A DNA stretch of 45,728 bases, taken from assembly GCA_964536085.1 (NCBI GenBank), contig CAZHWR010000012.1, forward strand, positions 1 through 45,728, written 5' to 3'. Positions 16,769 to 25,158 of this stretch are shown here, piece by piece. Positions within the stretch are counted from its first letter, which is position 1. The number at the start of each line of letters is the position of its first letter. The stretch is from CAZHWR01 sp964536085 (lineage in GTDB: Bacteria; Bacillota; Clostridia; Oscillospirales; Ruminococcaceae). The notes beneath the pieces are model-generated. The model made no database searches, had not been told where the DNA came from, and saw only the letters and a program-made list of their open reading frames with translations. Position numbers and translations under genes: made by a program.

Positions 16769-17278
16769 ATGAAAAACACAGTATCAATTTTAATTGCAGT
16801 CATTATGGGATTGTTTAGCTTCACCGCGTGCGGCAGCGAAGCTGCGGATTCAGCCGCAGTTTCAGGAGGCGGTTCCGATATCATAACCGAAGATGATTTG
16901 GAAATGACGATAGACGTTCCCAAAACCGAATTAAAGGTCGGCGAAAGCGTCACGGTCACGGCGAGGCTTTATAACAAAGCGGGAAAGGATATAGAGGTCA
17001 ACGCCGATATTCCCGAGCAGGAGGTGCTTATAGAGGTTTACAAAAAAGGAACCGAGCCTCAATTTTACTCAGATTTGGTTGCTAAAAACGGAACGTTTAA
17101 AAACGAGACGTACATAGAAAACACCTATGAATTTAAAGCTGAAAAAATCGGCGAATTTCAGGCACAAGCAATGGGCTGCATAGACGTTAAAGACGGCAAA
17201 GACGAGCCGCAGAGCGGCGAACAGGCAAGAAGCGTAATTATATATTCCGACGCAATAGACATAACGGTAACGGAGTAA
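16769..17278 (+). CDS. lipoprotein with Ig-like domain, copy 2
   Basis: A paralogue of the upstream lipoprotein, 169 residues, with lipobox FTAC (Cys21). Residues 1-65 are almost the same as copy 1. The C-terminal 100 residues are clearly related but much changed (for example DIPEQEVLIEVYKKGTEPQF, and EFQAQAMGCIDVKDG), and an insertion with DGKDEPQSGEQ is present. The pattern suggests duplication followed by divergence of the exposed domain, or conversion of the 5' half. It has its own GAAGGAG site. A TTGACA at 16675 lacks a good -10 box, so it is probably transcribed from the protease promoter. Confidence 0.82.
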   Translation: MKNTVSILIAVIMGLFSFTACGSEAADSAAVSGGGSDIITEDDLEMTIDVPKTELKVGESVTVTARLYNKAGKDIEVNADIPEQEVLIEVYKKGTEPQFYSDLVAKNGTFKNETYIENTYEFKAEKIGEFQAQAMGCIDVKDGKDEPQSGEQARSVIIYSDAIDITVTE

Positions 17279-17295
17279 AAGAACAGTAATTTTGA

Positions 17296-17325
17296 CCGTC
17301 CGGCGCAAAAAACAGCGCCGGGCGG
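17296..17325 (+). terminator. GC-rich hairpin after lipoprotein 2
   Basis: An 11-bp stem (CCGTCCGGCGC with GCGCCGGGCGG, one G-T pair, 8-nt A-rich loop) begins 18 bases past the stop. It is followed only by CTTTAG, so it is a plausible but weak terminator on its own. Confidence 0.6.
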
Positions 17326-17330
17326 CTTTA

Positions 17331-17380
17331 GACTTAACCCAAATAAGGAAAACGGCTCTTTTCCTTATTTGGGTTAAGTC
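17331..17380. repeat. perfect 22-bp inverted repeat
   Basis: Two 22-bp arms (17331-17352 and 17359-17380, starting GACTTAACCC) are exact complements around the 6-nt loop CGGCTC. A T-run appears only after a further ten bases. The stem is longer than a usual terminator. It lies between the lipoprotein locus and the rpmH promoter and may insulate rpmH. Confidence 0.8.
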
Positions 17381-17406
17381 TATATCAGCTTTTTTTCAAA
17401 AAATGA

Positions 17407-17435
17407 TTGACAAAACCCGCTTTCACGATTATACT
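17407..17435 (+). promoter_or_regulatory. rpmH promoter
   Basis: TTGACA (17407-17412), a 17-bp spacer and TATACT (17430-17435), about 50 bases before the rpmH start. Confidence 0.88.
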
Positions 17436-17483
17436 ATTAACTTGCAAGGTTTTGCCTATTATATTGTAAGGAGGTTATGCGTC

Positions 17484-17618
17484 ATGAAAAGAACTTATCA
17501 GCCTAAAAAGCTTCAGCGTAAAAAAGAGCATGGGTTTCGTAAAAGAATGGCAACCAAAAACGGTCGTAAAATTTTAGCAAGCCGCCGTGCAAAGGGCAGA
17601 AAACAGCTTACCTACTAA
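17484..17618 (+). CDS. rpmH: 50S ribosomal protein L34
   Basis: A 44-residue, very basic protein of the large ribosomal subunit: MKRTYQPKKLQRKKEHGFRK, then RMATKNGRKILASRRAKGRK. GTAAGGAGG precedes the ATG at nine bases. It opens the conserved rightward block rpmH-rnpA-yidD-yidC-jag. It is followed by two terminator-like hairpins, so most transcripts probably end before rnpA. Confidence 0.98.
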   Translation: MKRTYQPKKLQRKKEHGFRKRMATKNGRKILASRRAKGRKQLTY

Positions 17619-17636
17619 TTCATCTTAAAATTTGTC

Positions 17637-17663
17637 GTCCGGCGTTTGCCGGACTGCGTTTTA
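17637..17663 (+). terminator. rpmH terminator 1
   Basis: A perfect 7-bp stem GTCCGGC/GCCGGAC with the tetraloop GTTT, followed by TGCGTTTTA. Confidence 0.65.
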
Positions 17664-17683
17664 CTGTTTAAATCGCCTTTACT

Positions 17684-17717
17684 GACCACATGTTTTATGC
17701 TTGTGGTCTTTTGTTTT
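17684..17717 (+). terminator. rpmH terminator 2
   Basis: A 7-bp stem GACCACA/TGTGGTC with an 11-nt loop, followed directly by TTTTGTTTT. Confidence 0.75.
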
Positions 17718-17866
17718 AATTGACCTATAAGCGCCGTCAAAATCAGATCGCGGCGTTCGGCTGTTTTACAGCCTTTGGAAAATCAAAAGAATTAAAATGA
17801 GTTCAATGTGTTTAATATTATTCAGTATCCGATATTTGATATCGTGTTTGTAGGATTTGCGGACAA

Positions 17867-18235
17867 ATGAACAATAACAAACGCGCGCTGAAGCTCAACA
17901 AAAATTATGAATTCAGGCGCGCTTATAAGGGAAAATTTAAAACAAGTCATCTTCTGGTGACTTACGTTGTAAAAAACAGATATAAAACCGTAAGGTACGG
18001 TATAACGACGACTAAGAAAATCGGTAAGGCTCATCTTCGCAACAGGGCAAGAAGAGTGATATCCGCCGCGGCGCGCGAAAATATTCCGAAAGTCAAAGGC
18101 GGATACGACATTGTTTTTGTCGCGCGGAGCAGGACTCCTTATGAAAAGTCGCACAGAATCGCTTATCATATGAAAAAGCAGCTTTCACAGCTGCTCGGTG
18201 ATTGTTTTGAAAAAAATACTTCTGAGACTGATTGA
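17867..18235 (+). CDS. rnpA: ribonuclease P protein component
   Basis: Protein cofactor of RNase P, which matures tRNA 5' ends. The family signature KIGKAHLRNRARRVISAA is present at about residues 51-68, and the protein is 122 residues and strongly basic. The N-terminus LKLNKNYEFRRAYKGKF is typical. The ribosome site is poor (GCGGACAA) and no strong promoter was found in the 150 bases upstream. It overlaps yidD by 38 bases. Confidence 0.97.
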   Translation: MNNNKRALKLNKNYEFRRAYKGKFKTSHLLVTYVVKNRYKTVRYGITTTKKIGKAHLRNRARRVISAAARENIPKVKGGYDIVFVARSRTPYEKSHRIAYHMKKQLSQLLGDCFEKNTSETD

Positions 18236-18449
18236 TTTTTATCAAACGAAAATATCGCCAAAAACCCCGCCCCGGTGCAGGTATTATCCCACCTGCTCGC
18301 AGTATGCAAAAACGGCGGTTGAACGCTTCGGCGCAGTGCGCGGAGGCTGGCTTTCAATAAAAAGAATTTTAAAATGCAACAGGTGTTTTAAGGGCGGATT
18401 TGATTATGTACCCGATGAATTCACCTTTTTCGGTCGCTTCAAAAAGTGA
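18198..18449 (+). CDS. yidD: membrane protein insertion efficiency factor YidD
   Basis: A small basic protein that helps YidC-dependent membrane insertion. The Cys-rich family signature is seen: CRYYPTCSQYA, then ILKCNRCFKGGFDYVP. The start is not certain: GTG 18198 gives 83 residues, while a TTG four codons further (LKKILL) is an alternative. Both lie inside the end of rnpA, so translation is coupled. Confidence 0.93.
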   Translation: MIVLKKILLRLIDFYQTKISPKTPPRCRYYPTCSQYAKTAVERFGAVRGGWLSIKRILKCNRCFKGGFDYVPDEFTFFGRFKK

Positions 18450-18458
18450 GGTAGTTAT

Positions 18459-19577
18459 ATGAGTCTTATGGAAATTTTGGCTTGGCCTCTCGGCTGGGTC
18501 ATGTGGTTTTTTTATAATTTCTTGGGTCACAGTTATGTTTTGTCGCTTGTACTCTTTACCATCGTGATACGGGCGTTGCTTATACCGTCGGCGATAAAAC
18601 AGCAAAAAACATCAGCTAAAATGGCGCTTTTCCAGCCTAAGTTGCAGCAGCTTCAGAAAAAATACGGCAAGAATAAGCAGAAAATGCAGGAAGAGCAGAT
18701 GAAGCTGTATGAAGAAGAGGGCTACAACCCCATGGGCGGATGCCTTCCCATGCTTATTCAGCTTCCTATACTCTACGGACTTTTCAATGTTGTATACAAC
18801 CCTATAACCCACCTGCTGAGAATCGCGAATGATTCATATATATCCGCGGCAGTCAATCTGATAAAAACCGGAACTGGCTCGTCGTCTCCGCAGATATGGC
18901 TGATGAAGATACTTTCAAATCCCTCCGTGGTCGACACTATGACCCTTAAAAACGACGTCACAACCAACAGTATTTTGGAAGCGGTCAATCAGATTCCGGC
19001 CAATTTGGCGGATATGATAAAGAGCGTTGATTTAAATTTCTTCGGTCTATACCTCGGCGACGTTCCGACTTATACCTCGGCGCTTATCATAATCCCTATT
19101 CTTTCGGGGCTTTCGGCGTTTTTAGTGTCGCTTTTGTCCACAAAGCTCAATTCGAGAAACAACCCCAATATGCAGGGCGGCGGAATGTTAAAGGGCATGA
19201 TGCTGATTATGCCGCTGATGTCGTTCTTCATCGCGTTTTCCGTTCCCGCGGGCGTCGGTCTTTACTGGACGATTTCCAACATTTTGGCGGGAGTTCAGAG
19301 CTTTGTTCTTTATAAGATTTACACTCCCGAGCGTATGGAAAGGATAGTCGCTCAGGAAAAAGAGGCTATAAGGACAGGCAAGAAAAAGAAAAAGCAGAGC
19401 TTAATGTCTAAAATGCAGTCGGCGCAAACAGGTCAGATGGATAAAACTCCGGCAAAAAATACCATAAGCGCCGAGGAAGCCGCAAGGCAGAAGGAATTAA
19501 ACAGCGCAAGAATCGCCGAGGCAAGAAAGAGAATGGCGGAGAAATACGGCGATTATTATGATGAAAACGAAAAATAA
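18459..19577 (+). CDS. yidC: YidC/Oxa1-type membrane protein insertase
   Basis: Inserts membrane proteins into the cytoplasmic membrane, alone or with SecYEG. At 372 residues it has the Gram-positive five-helix form. The first helix region is GHSYVLSLVLFTIVIRALL, with the conserved Arg of the hydrophilic groove in VIRALLIP. A charged cytoplasmic hairpin follows (QKKYGKNKQKMQEEQMKLYE), then GGCLPMLIQLPILYGLFNVV and the late helices FIAFSVPAGVGLYWTISNI. The C-terminus is a basic tail (KKKKKQ). An AGTGAGGTAG site precedes the ATG. Confidence 0.96.
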   Translation: MSLMEILAWPLGWVMWFFYNFLGHSYVLSLVLFTIVIRALLIPSAIKQQKTSAKMALFQPKLQQLQKKYGKNKQKMQEEQMKLYEEEGYNPMGGCLPMLIQLPILYGLFNVVYNPITHLLRIANDSYISAAVNLIKTGTGSSSPQIWLMKILSNPSVVDTMTLKNDVTTNSILEAVNQIPANLADMIKSVDLNFFGLYLGDVPTYTSALIIIPILSGLSAFLVSLLSTKLNSRNNPNMQGGGMLKGMMLIMPLMSFFIAFSVPAGVGLYWTISNILAGVQSFVLYKIYTPERMERIVAQEKEAIRTGKKKKKQSLMSKMQSAQTGQMDKTPAKNTISAEEAARQKELNSARIAEARKRMAEKYGDYYDENEK

Positions 19578-19639
19578 TTTTTACGCGCAGGGGGTCAACC
19601 CCGCGGTAAACCGACGCGTGAATGAAAGGAAAGATTATA

Positions 19640-20653
19640 ATGCTACAGGAGTACATCGCCCAGGGCAGCACAGTTGAAGAAGCTATACAGGCGGGCTGTG
19701 AAAAATTGGGGGTAGACAGCTTTGACGTTACCACTGAAATTTTAGAGCTGCCGAAAAAAGGATTTTTCGGAAAACTGAAATCCCCCGCGAAAGTAAAAAT
19801 CACATATGACGACGGCGTTAAGGAAAGCAAAAAGCCTACGGAAAAAAAACCGCAGAACCGTCAGGCTGCATCGGGAAAAAAGCAGGTCGCGGATAAAAAA
19901 CCTCAAAAAGCGGCAGAGCAAACGGAAAATAAGGAAGTCAAAAAACCAACGGCATCAAAACCGGTCGCCGCTGATCTGATACCCGAAGCGGATAAAAAGC
20001 CGACCGATCCGGGCGATATCGACAAAAAGCTTGAAATATCTAAAGAATATCTCAGAAATATATTATCAGCGATGGATATCAACCAAATCGAATTTGAAGT
20101 ACAAAAGTCTGAAGACGGCGCCGTTATAAATCTTGTCGGCGAAAATCTCGGAGTTATTATCGGTCGCCGCGGCGAAACTCTCGATTCGATTCAGTATCTT
20201 GTTTCGCTCGCCGCAAACCGCATAGATTCGGGATATTACAGAATCGCCATCGACTGCGGTGATTTCAGAGCAAAGCGCAGGCAGACTCTTATCGAGCTGG
20301 CTGAAAAGATTGCTCAGTCGGTTATCAAAAACGGCAGAAGCACTACGCTGGAGCCGATGAATCCTTATGAGAGAAGAATAATCCACGCAGTCATATCTGA
20401 AAAAGACGGCGTTGTATCCCGTTCGGTAGGAGACGAGCCGTACCGCAAGGTTGTAATCAGCGTACCGGGCGCAAAACCGTACAGGCGCTCACCGCGCGGA
20501 GGAGATTCAAAATATCAGCGTCGTCAGGGCGACCGCGGCAGAGGCGGCTCAAGGCCGCGCCGCGAACAGTCGGAACAGCCAAAGCCCGATCCCAACCGCG
20601 AAAAGCTGGACGATGCGTCCGACGGCTCGCTTTACTCAAAGATAGAATTTTAA
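19640..20653 (+). CDS. jag: RNA-binding protein Jag (KhpB/EloR family)
   Basis: A 337-residue protein with an N-terminal Jag domain (EYIAQGSTVEEAIQAGCEKL, then ELPKKGFFG). A Lys/Ala/Pro linker follows (about residues 60-130), then a KH domain (NLGVIIGRRGETLDSIQYL) and an R3H domain (RRIIHAVISEKDGVVSRSVG). The tail is Arg/Gly rich. In streptococci the homologue binds RNA with KhpA and affects cell elongation. ATG 19640 is chosen because AAAGGAAAG lies nine bases before it. It closes the yidC unit and is followed by a strong terminator. Confidence 0.93.
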   Translation: MLQEYIAQGSTVEEAIQAGCEKLGVDSFDVTTEILELPKKGFFGKLKSPAKVKITYDDGVKESKKPTEKKPQNRQAASGKKQVADKKPQKAAEQTENKEVKKPTASKPVAADLIPEADKKPTDPGDIDKKLEISKEYLRNILSAMDINQIEFEVQKSEDGAVINLVGENLGVIIGRRGETLDSIQYLVSLAANRIDSGYYRIAIDCGDFRAKRRQTLIELAEKIAQSVIKNGRSTTLEPMNPYERRIIHAVISEKDGVVSRSVGDEPYRKVVISVPGAKPYRRSPRGGDSKYQRRQGDRGRGGSRPRREQSEQPKPDPNREKLDDASDGSLYSKIEF

Positions 20654-20659
20654 TTTGCG

Positions 20660-20689
20660 CGGCGCAGGAATCAAACCTGCGCCGTTTTT
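20660..20689 (+). terminator. terminator of the yidC-jag unit
   Basis: A 9-bp perfect stem CGGCGCAGG/CCTGCGCCG with a 7-nt loop, followed by TTTTT. Confidence 0.9.
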
Positions 20690-20756
20690 GCGTATCACGG
20701 TTGTTTTACGGCATGTGCAAAAATACGCTGATTCGGCGCTTGTGCATTTTGCGATA

Positions 20757-20785
20757 TTGTAATATCGGCGCGGTTTTGGTACAAT
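20757..20785 (+). promoter_or_regulatory. probable mnmE promoter
   Basis: TTGTAA (20757-20762), a 17-bp spacer and TACAAT (20780-20785). The leader to mnmE would be about 160 nt and holds no open frame of note. Confidence 0.6.
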
Positions 20786-20953
20786 GTAATTGATTTTGTG
20801 CGCAATCCGCCGTCAGCTGCGCGGCGGCGCGGTCAGAATCGGAGCCGATAGAGAAATTCCGATTATTATACGGTTTGGGGAAAAGCGAGTATTATAGTTA
20901 TTTACTGCGTGTTTACTCCCCTATTTTTAAACATTTCAGAGAGATGGTTGTTT

Positions 20954-22318
20954 ATGGAACAGACTATTGCCGCCGTTGCGACTCCGAACGCCGCGGGCGG
21001 TCTTTCGGTTATAAGAATTTCGGGCGAAAACGCCGTTGAAATAGCGGACAAAGTTTTCAAGCCGAGCTTCAGGCGCTCGCTTTCGGAGCTTTCGGGTTAT
21101 ACCGCGGCGTACGGTAAAGTCGTATGCGGCGGCGAGGAGATCGATGAAGCGGTCGCCACTGTGTTTTTGGCGCCCAGGAGCTACACTGGCGAAAATGTGG
21201 TGGAGATATCCTGCCACGGCGGGATTTATATCACCCGCCGCGTTTTGCGCGCGGTCATATCTGCGGGAGCTCGCGCTGCGGACGCAGGCGAGTTCACAAA
21301 GCGCGCCGTTTTAAACGGCAGGCTTACGCTGACTCAGGCTGAAGCTGTTATCGACCTTATCAACGCAAATTCCAAATCCTCAGCGCGCGCGGCGAAAAAC
21401 GCGCTCGACGGCGCGCTGTATAAAAAAATCTCCGCTGTTATTTCACTACTGACTGATATTTCGGGCAATTTGGCGGCTTGGGCGGATTTTCCCGAGGAGG
21501 GCTTGGAGGAACTGGAGCTTTCGGGGCTTCGCGGTCAGCTTAGTGAGTGTGAAGCGGCTCTCGGGGAGCTTTTGTCTTCCTATGACGCGGGTCGGCTTAT
21601 AAAAAACGGAGTTGTCACAGCGATTGTCGGCAAGCCGAATGTGGGAAAATCCACGCTGATGAATCTGCTTTCCGGCTGTGAAAAGAGTATTGTTACCGAT
21701 ATCGCAGGTACAACGCGGGACGTTGTTGAGGAATCGGTTTTGCTCGGGGATATCGTTTTGCGCCTGTCCGACACTGCGGGAATCAGGGAAACATCCGACG
21801 CGGTCGAGAGCGTCGGCGTTGAGCTTGCAAAAAAGCGGCTTGATTCGTCCGACCTTGTTTTGGCGGTGTTCGACGGCTCGGAGGAATTGTCCGACGAGGA
21901 CAGACAGCTGATAGAAAGCCTTAAAGACAGGCCGTGTGTGGCGGTGATAAACAAATCCGATCTGCCACAGAGGATTGATGTCGGATATATATCGAAACAG
22001 CTCCCTAAAAACGTAATATTATCAGCAAAAAATACTGATTGTACAAACGAGCTTGAAAAGCTTGTCAGCGAGGTTGTAAAAACCGAGTCGCTTACGGGCA
22101 TGGAAGCCATGCTTGCAAACGAACGCCAGCACGCCTGCGCGCAAAGTGCGTATGACAGCATTAACAAAGCGGTTTTTGAGCTTGATTCAGGTATTACGCT
22201 CGACGCGGTCACCGTTTCTGCGGCGGACGCACTTTCCTCTTTGCTCGAGCTGACGGGAGAGCAAGCGTCGGAAAAGATTATCGACAACGTTTTCGCGCGG
22301 TTTTGCGTGGGAAAATAA
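20954..22318 (+). CDS. mnmE: tRNA modification GTPase MnmE
   Basis: Works with MnmG to place (carboxy)methylaminomethyl groups on U34 of certain tRNAs. The N-terminal folate-binding domain reads TIAAVATPNAAGGLSVIRIS. The G domain has GKPNVGKST (residues 226-234), the switch regions TDIAGTTRDV and DTAGIRET, and NKSD. The C-terminal C(V)GK motif is complete (Cys451). ATG 20954 yields 454 residues, as in the family; the longer in-frame start lacks a ribosome site. It heads mnmE-mnmG-rsmG. Confidence 0.97.
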   Translation: MEQTIAAVATPNAAGGLSVIRISGENAVEIADKVFKPSFRRSLSELSGYTAAYGKVVCGGEEIDEAVATVFLAPRSYTGENVVEISCHGGIYITRRVLRAVISAGARAADAGEFTKRAVLNGRLTLTQAEAVIDLINANSKSSARAAKNALDGALYKKISAVISLLTDISGNLAAWADFPEEGLEELELSGLRGQLSECEAALGELLSSYDAGRLIKNGVVTAIVGKPNVGKSTLMNLLSGCEKSIVTDIAGTTRDVVEESVLLGDIVLRLSDTAGIRETSDAVESVGVELAKKRLDSSDLVLAVFDGSEELSDEDRQLIESLKDRPCVAVINKSDLPQRIDVGYISKQLPKNVILSAKNTDCTNELEKLVSEVVKTESLTGMEAMLANERQHACAQSAYDSINKAVFELDSGITLDAVTVSAADALSSLLELTGEQASEKIIDNVFARFCVGK

Positions 22319-22426
22319 AGATTTTAACAAAGCTCTGTTCAGCGCCGCGCAAAATGATATTTTGCTTTTGGAAAGCTTCTCTTTTAAACAGTGGTTTTGC
22401 ATCTAATAAGAAAGGACGTCCGCAAA

Positions 22427-24316
22427 TTGGATAATTACATCGAAGAATTTGATATTGCCGTTATCGGCGCGGGTCATGCAGGCTGCGAGGCCGCGCTGGC
22501 GGGCGCGCGTCTGGGCATGAAAACGGTGATTTTTACAATATCGCTCGACGGTATTGCGAATCTCCCCTGCAATCCGTCCATCGGAGGAACGGCTAAAGGA
22601 CATCTCGTTCGCGAAATCGATGCGCTCGGCGGCGAGATGGGGCGCGCCGCGGACGCTACTTTTCTTCAAAGCCGTATGCTAAACCGCGGCAAGGGTCCGG
22701 CTGTTCACAGTCTGCGCGCGCAGATTGACAGGACTGCCTATCACCGACATATGAAGCATATTATTGAAACGCAGGACAATCTGTTTTTGAAGCAGGCGGA
22801 GATAACCGAAATTTTGACCGACGATTTGGGTGCGGTCTGCGGCGTTGTTACCGCGCTCGGAACGCGGTATAAGGTCAAAGCAGCTATCGTGTCGTCAGGC
22901 ACGTATCTTGATTCCACAATACATGTCGGCGAAAGCTCGTATAAAAGCGGTCCCGATTCAATGCTTTCGGCAACTGCCCTGAGCAAAAGCCTGCGCGGGC
23001 TTGGAATAACTCTGCGGCGATTTAAAACCGGAACGCCGTCGCGCGTGCATGCCAGAAGCATTGATTTTCAGGCGCTGGAGGTACAGCACGGCGACGAGAA
23101 TATTACTCCGTTTTCGTTTGAGACGCACGGTGAGCTTAAAAACACTGTCGACTGCCATATTGCTTACACTAACGGCAAAACTCACGATATAATTAAACGC
23201 AATCTGCACCGCTCTCCTCTTTACAGCGGTCGGATTGAGGGCGTGGGTCCGCGATACTGCCCGAGCATTGAGGACAAGGTTGTACGGTTTTCCGATAAGC
23301 CACGCCATCAGCTTTTTATCGAGCCTATGGGAACAGATACCGAGGAAATGTATCTTCAGGGAATGTCGTCCTCACTTCCCGAGGACGTTCAGCTTGAATT
23401 TCTGCGGTCTATAAAGGGTCTTGAAAACGTCGAGGTAATGCGAAACGCCTACGCTATTGAATACGACTGCTGCGACCCTACCGAGCTGTTCCCTACGCTT
23501 GAATTTATGAGCGTTCCCGGGCTTTACGGCGCGGGACAGTTCAACGGCACCTCAGGATATGAGGAAGCAGCGGCGCAAGGGCTCGTCGCGGGTGTTAATG
23601 CGGCTCGCAGAATTTCCGGTATGACGGCGCTTGTGCTTGACCGCGGAAGCTCCTATATCGGAACACTGATTGACGATCTTGTAACAAAAGGCTGCAACGA
23701 GCCGTACAGGATGATGACTTCGCGCAGCGAGTACCGACTGATATTACGGCAGGACAATGCTGACGTCCGCCTTACCCCTATCGGGCATGAAATTGGGCTT
23801 ATATCCGATGAACGGTACGCGGCATTTTTAAATAAGTGCGAGCAGGTTAAGGCGGAGGATAGGCGTATCAGGCGGCTTTCCCTCTCCCCCTCCGATTCGC
23901 TGAACGAACTGCTTGTTTCACGTGAAACATCCCCTATTGAAACGGGGTTAAAAGCGGCGGAATTGATACGCCGCCCTCAGATAAGCTATTCAGACCTTAC
24001 CGAGTTTGACCCTGACCGTCCCGCACTTCCCCGTGATGTCACCGAGCAGGTGGAAATTGGAATAAAATACGAAGGCTATATTAAACGTCAGCTTGCGCAG
24101 GTCGAACAGATGAGAAAGATGGAAAGCAAAACGCTCCCCGCCGATTTCGACTATAAAAATGTAACGGGACTGCGGCTGGAGGCGGTTGAAAAGCTTAATA
24201 AAATCAAACCGCTGAATATAGGGCAGGCGTCCCGCATATCGGGAGTGAGCCCTGCGGATGTGTCCGTATTGCTGATATGGCTTGCAAAAACCGCAGGAAG
24301 CGAGGGACAAAGATGA
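22427..24316 (+). CDS. mnmG: tRNA uridine-5-carboxymethylaminomethyl modification enzyme MnmG
   Basis: FAD enzyme partner of MnmE. The dinucleotide-binding motif is at the N-terminus (VIGAGHAGCEAALAGARLG). Other family landmarks are NLPCNPSIGGTAKGHLVREI, GRYKTGTPSR-like RFKTGTPSRV, and GLYGAGQFNGTSGYEEAAAQ. The start is taken as TTG 22427, since AGAAAGGACG lies before it and the 629-residue product matches the family. A perfect parS site lies within the codons for VSRET near residue 497. The last four bases overlap the rsmG start. Confidence 0.96.
   Translation: MDNYIEEFDIAVIGAGHAGCEAALAGARLGMKTVIFTISLDGIANLPCNPSIGGTAKGHLVREIDALGGEMGRAADATFLQSRMLNRGKGPAVHSLRAQIDRTAYHRHMKHIIETQDNLFLKQAEITEILTDDLGAVCGVVTALGTRYKVKAAIVSSGTYLDSTIHVGESSYKSGPDSMLSATALSKSLRGLGITLRRFKTGTPSRVHARSIDFQALEVQHGDENITPFSFETHGELKNTVDCHIAYTNGKTHDIIKRNLHRSPLYSGRIEGVGPRYCPSIEDKVVRFSDKPRHQLFIEPMGTDTEEMYLQGMSSSLPEDVQLEFLRSIKGLENVEVMRNAYAIEYDCCDPTELFPTLEFMSVPGLYGAGQFNGTSGYEEAAAQGLVAGVNAARRISGMTALVLDRGSSYIGTLIDDLVTKGCNEPYRMMTSRSEYRLILRQDNADVRLTPIGHEIGLISDERYAAFLNKCEQVKAEDRRIRRLSLSPSDSLNELLVSRETSPIETGLKAAELIRRPQISYSDLTEFDPDRPALPRDVTEQVEIGIKYEGYIKRQLAQVEQMRKMESKTLPADFDYKNVTGLRLEAVEKLNKIKPLNIGQASRISGVSPADVSVLLIWLAKTAGSEGQR
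23914..23929. other. parS: parS centromere site 1
   Basis: TGTTTCACGTGAAACA is a perfect 16-bp palindrome and an exact match to the bacterial parS consensus. It lies inside mnmG. ParB (Spo0J) loads here and spreads. A Noc-type site would be different (TATTTCCCGGGAAATA in Bacillus), so this one belongs to the ParB type. Confidence 0.95.
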
Positions 24317-25023
24317 TTGATACGGCTTATCTTGAAAATACCGCGCGCGAGTACGGCTTTGAGCTTACAGATGATATGCTCGCGCGGTTTGATAAATATT
24401 CTGATGTTTTGATTGAGTGGAATAAAAAAATCAATCTCACGGCTATAACCGACCCTACAGGCATTGCCGACAAGCATTTTATCGACAGCATGCTCCTTTT
24501 GAGCGCTGTCGAAATAAAAAACGGCGCGCGGCTTGCCGATATAGGCACGGGCGCTGGCTTTCCGTCCGTTCCGGTTAAAATCGTGCGCGGCGATATCGAT
24601 ATAACTCTGGTGGACAGTCTTAATAAGCGGATTAATTTTTTAAAAGAGCTGTCGTCCGAACTGGGCATTGACGGCGCTTGTATACATGCCCGCGCCGAGG
24701 AACTGGCGCATAATAAATCCTACCGCGAGGCGTTTAACGTTGTGTGCGCCAGAGCCGTTGCAAAGCTTCCTGTGCTGTGCGAATACTGTCTGCCGTTTGT
24801 TAAAACAGGCGGGGTGTTTACTGCGCTTAAGGGACCGGACGCATATGCTGAGGTGCAGCTTGCGTTAAATGCGATAAAAGCGCTGGGCGGCAAAATCGAC
24901 AAAATCTGCGAATTTACGCTGCCTGACGGGGATAAACGATGTATCGTCGTGATAAAAAAAATATCGCAAACGCCGACAAAATACCCTCGGCAGTCGGCTA
25001 AAATTTCCAAAACGCCGCTGTAG
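24313..25023 (+). CDS. rsmG: 16S rRNA (guanine527-N7) methyltransferase
   Basis: Methylates G527 of 16S rRNA (E. coli numbering) with S-adenosylmethionine. The SAM-binding loop is LADIGTGAGFPSVP (residues 74-87), followed by DSLNKRINFLKEL and the conserved CARAVAKLPVLCEY. It overlaps mnmG as ATGA, so the start at 24313 is well fixed. The C-terminus runs about 15 residues past the usual end (QTPTKYPRQSAKISKTPL). It stands directly before a noc-like gene, as in Bacillus. Confidence 0.96.
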   Translation: MIDTAYLENTAREYGFELTDDMLARFDKYSDVLIEWNKKINLTAITDPTGIADKHFIDSMLLLSAVEIKNGARLADIGTGAGFPSVPVKIVRGDIDITLVDSLNKRINFLKELSSELGIDGACIHARAEELAHNKSYREAFNVVCARAVAKLPVLCEYCLPFVKTGGVFTALKGPDAYAEVQLALNAIKALGGKIDKICEFTLPDGDKRCIVVIKKISQTPTKYPRQSAKISKTPL

Positions 25024-25106
25024 GTGCAAAATTTTTTGCAGTTATTTGTTTGATGTTGGCTTTTAGTGCGACCGAAAGTTCTGGCTTTTACGAATATTTT
25101 ATGATA

Positions 25107-25138
25107 AAGTGAAAACCGTAAAGGGTTTTCACTTTTTT
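25107..25138 (+). terminator. terminator after rsmG
   Basis: An 11-bp stem AAGTGAAAACC/GGTTTTCACTT with a 6-nt loop, followed by TTTT. It lies just before the ribosome site of the next gene. Confidence 0.85.
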
Positions 25139-25158
25139 GTTATAAATGAGGAATTTAT

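Larger units (their letters stand above)
16014..17030 (+). repeat. tandem duplication of 679-bp period
   Basis: The segment starting in the last 17 codons of the protease (16014) reappears 679 bp downstream (16693), with near-identical sequence through the ribosome site and the first half of the lipoprotein gene. Homology falls off after about 300-350 bp of each unit, where the two lipoproteins diverge. The right-hand boundary is approximate. Confidence 0.85.
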
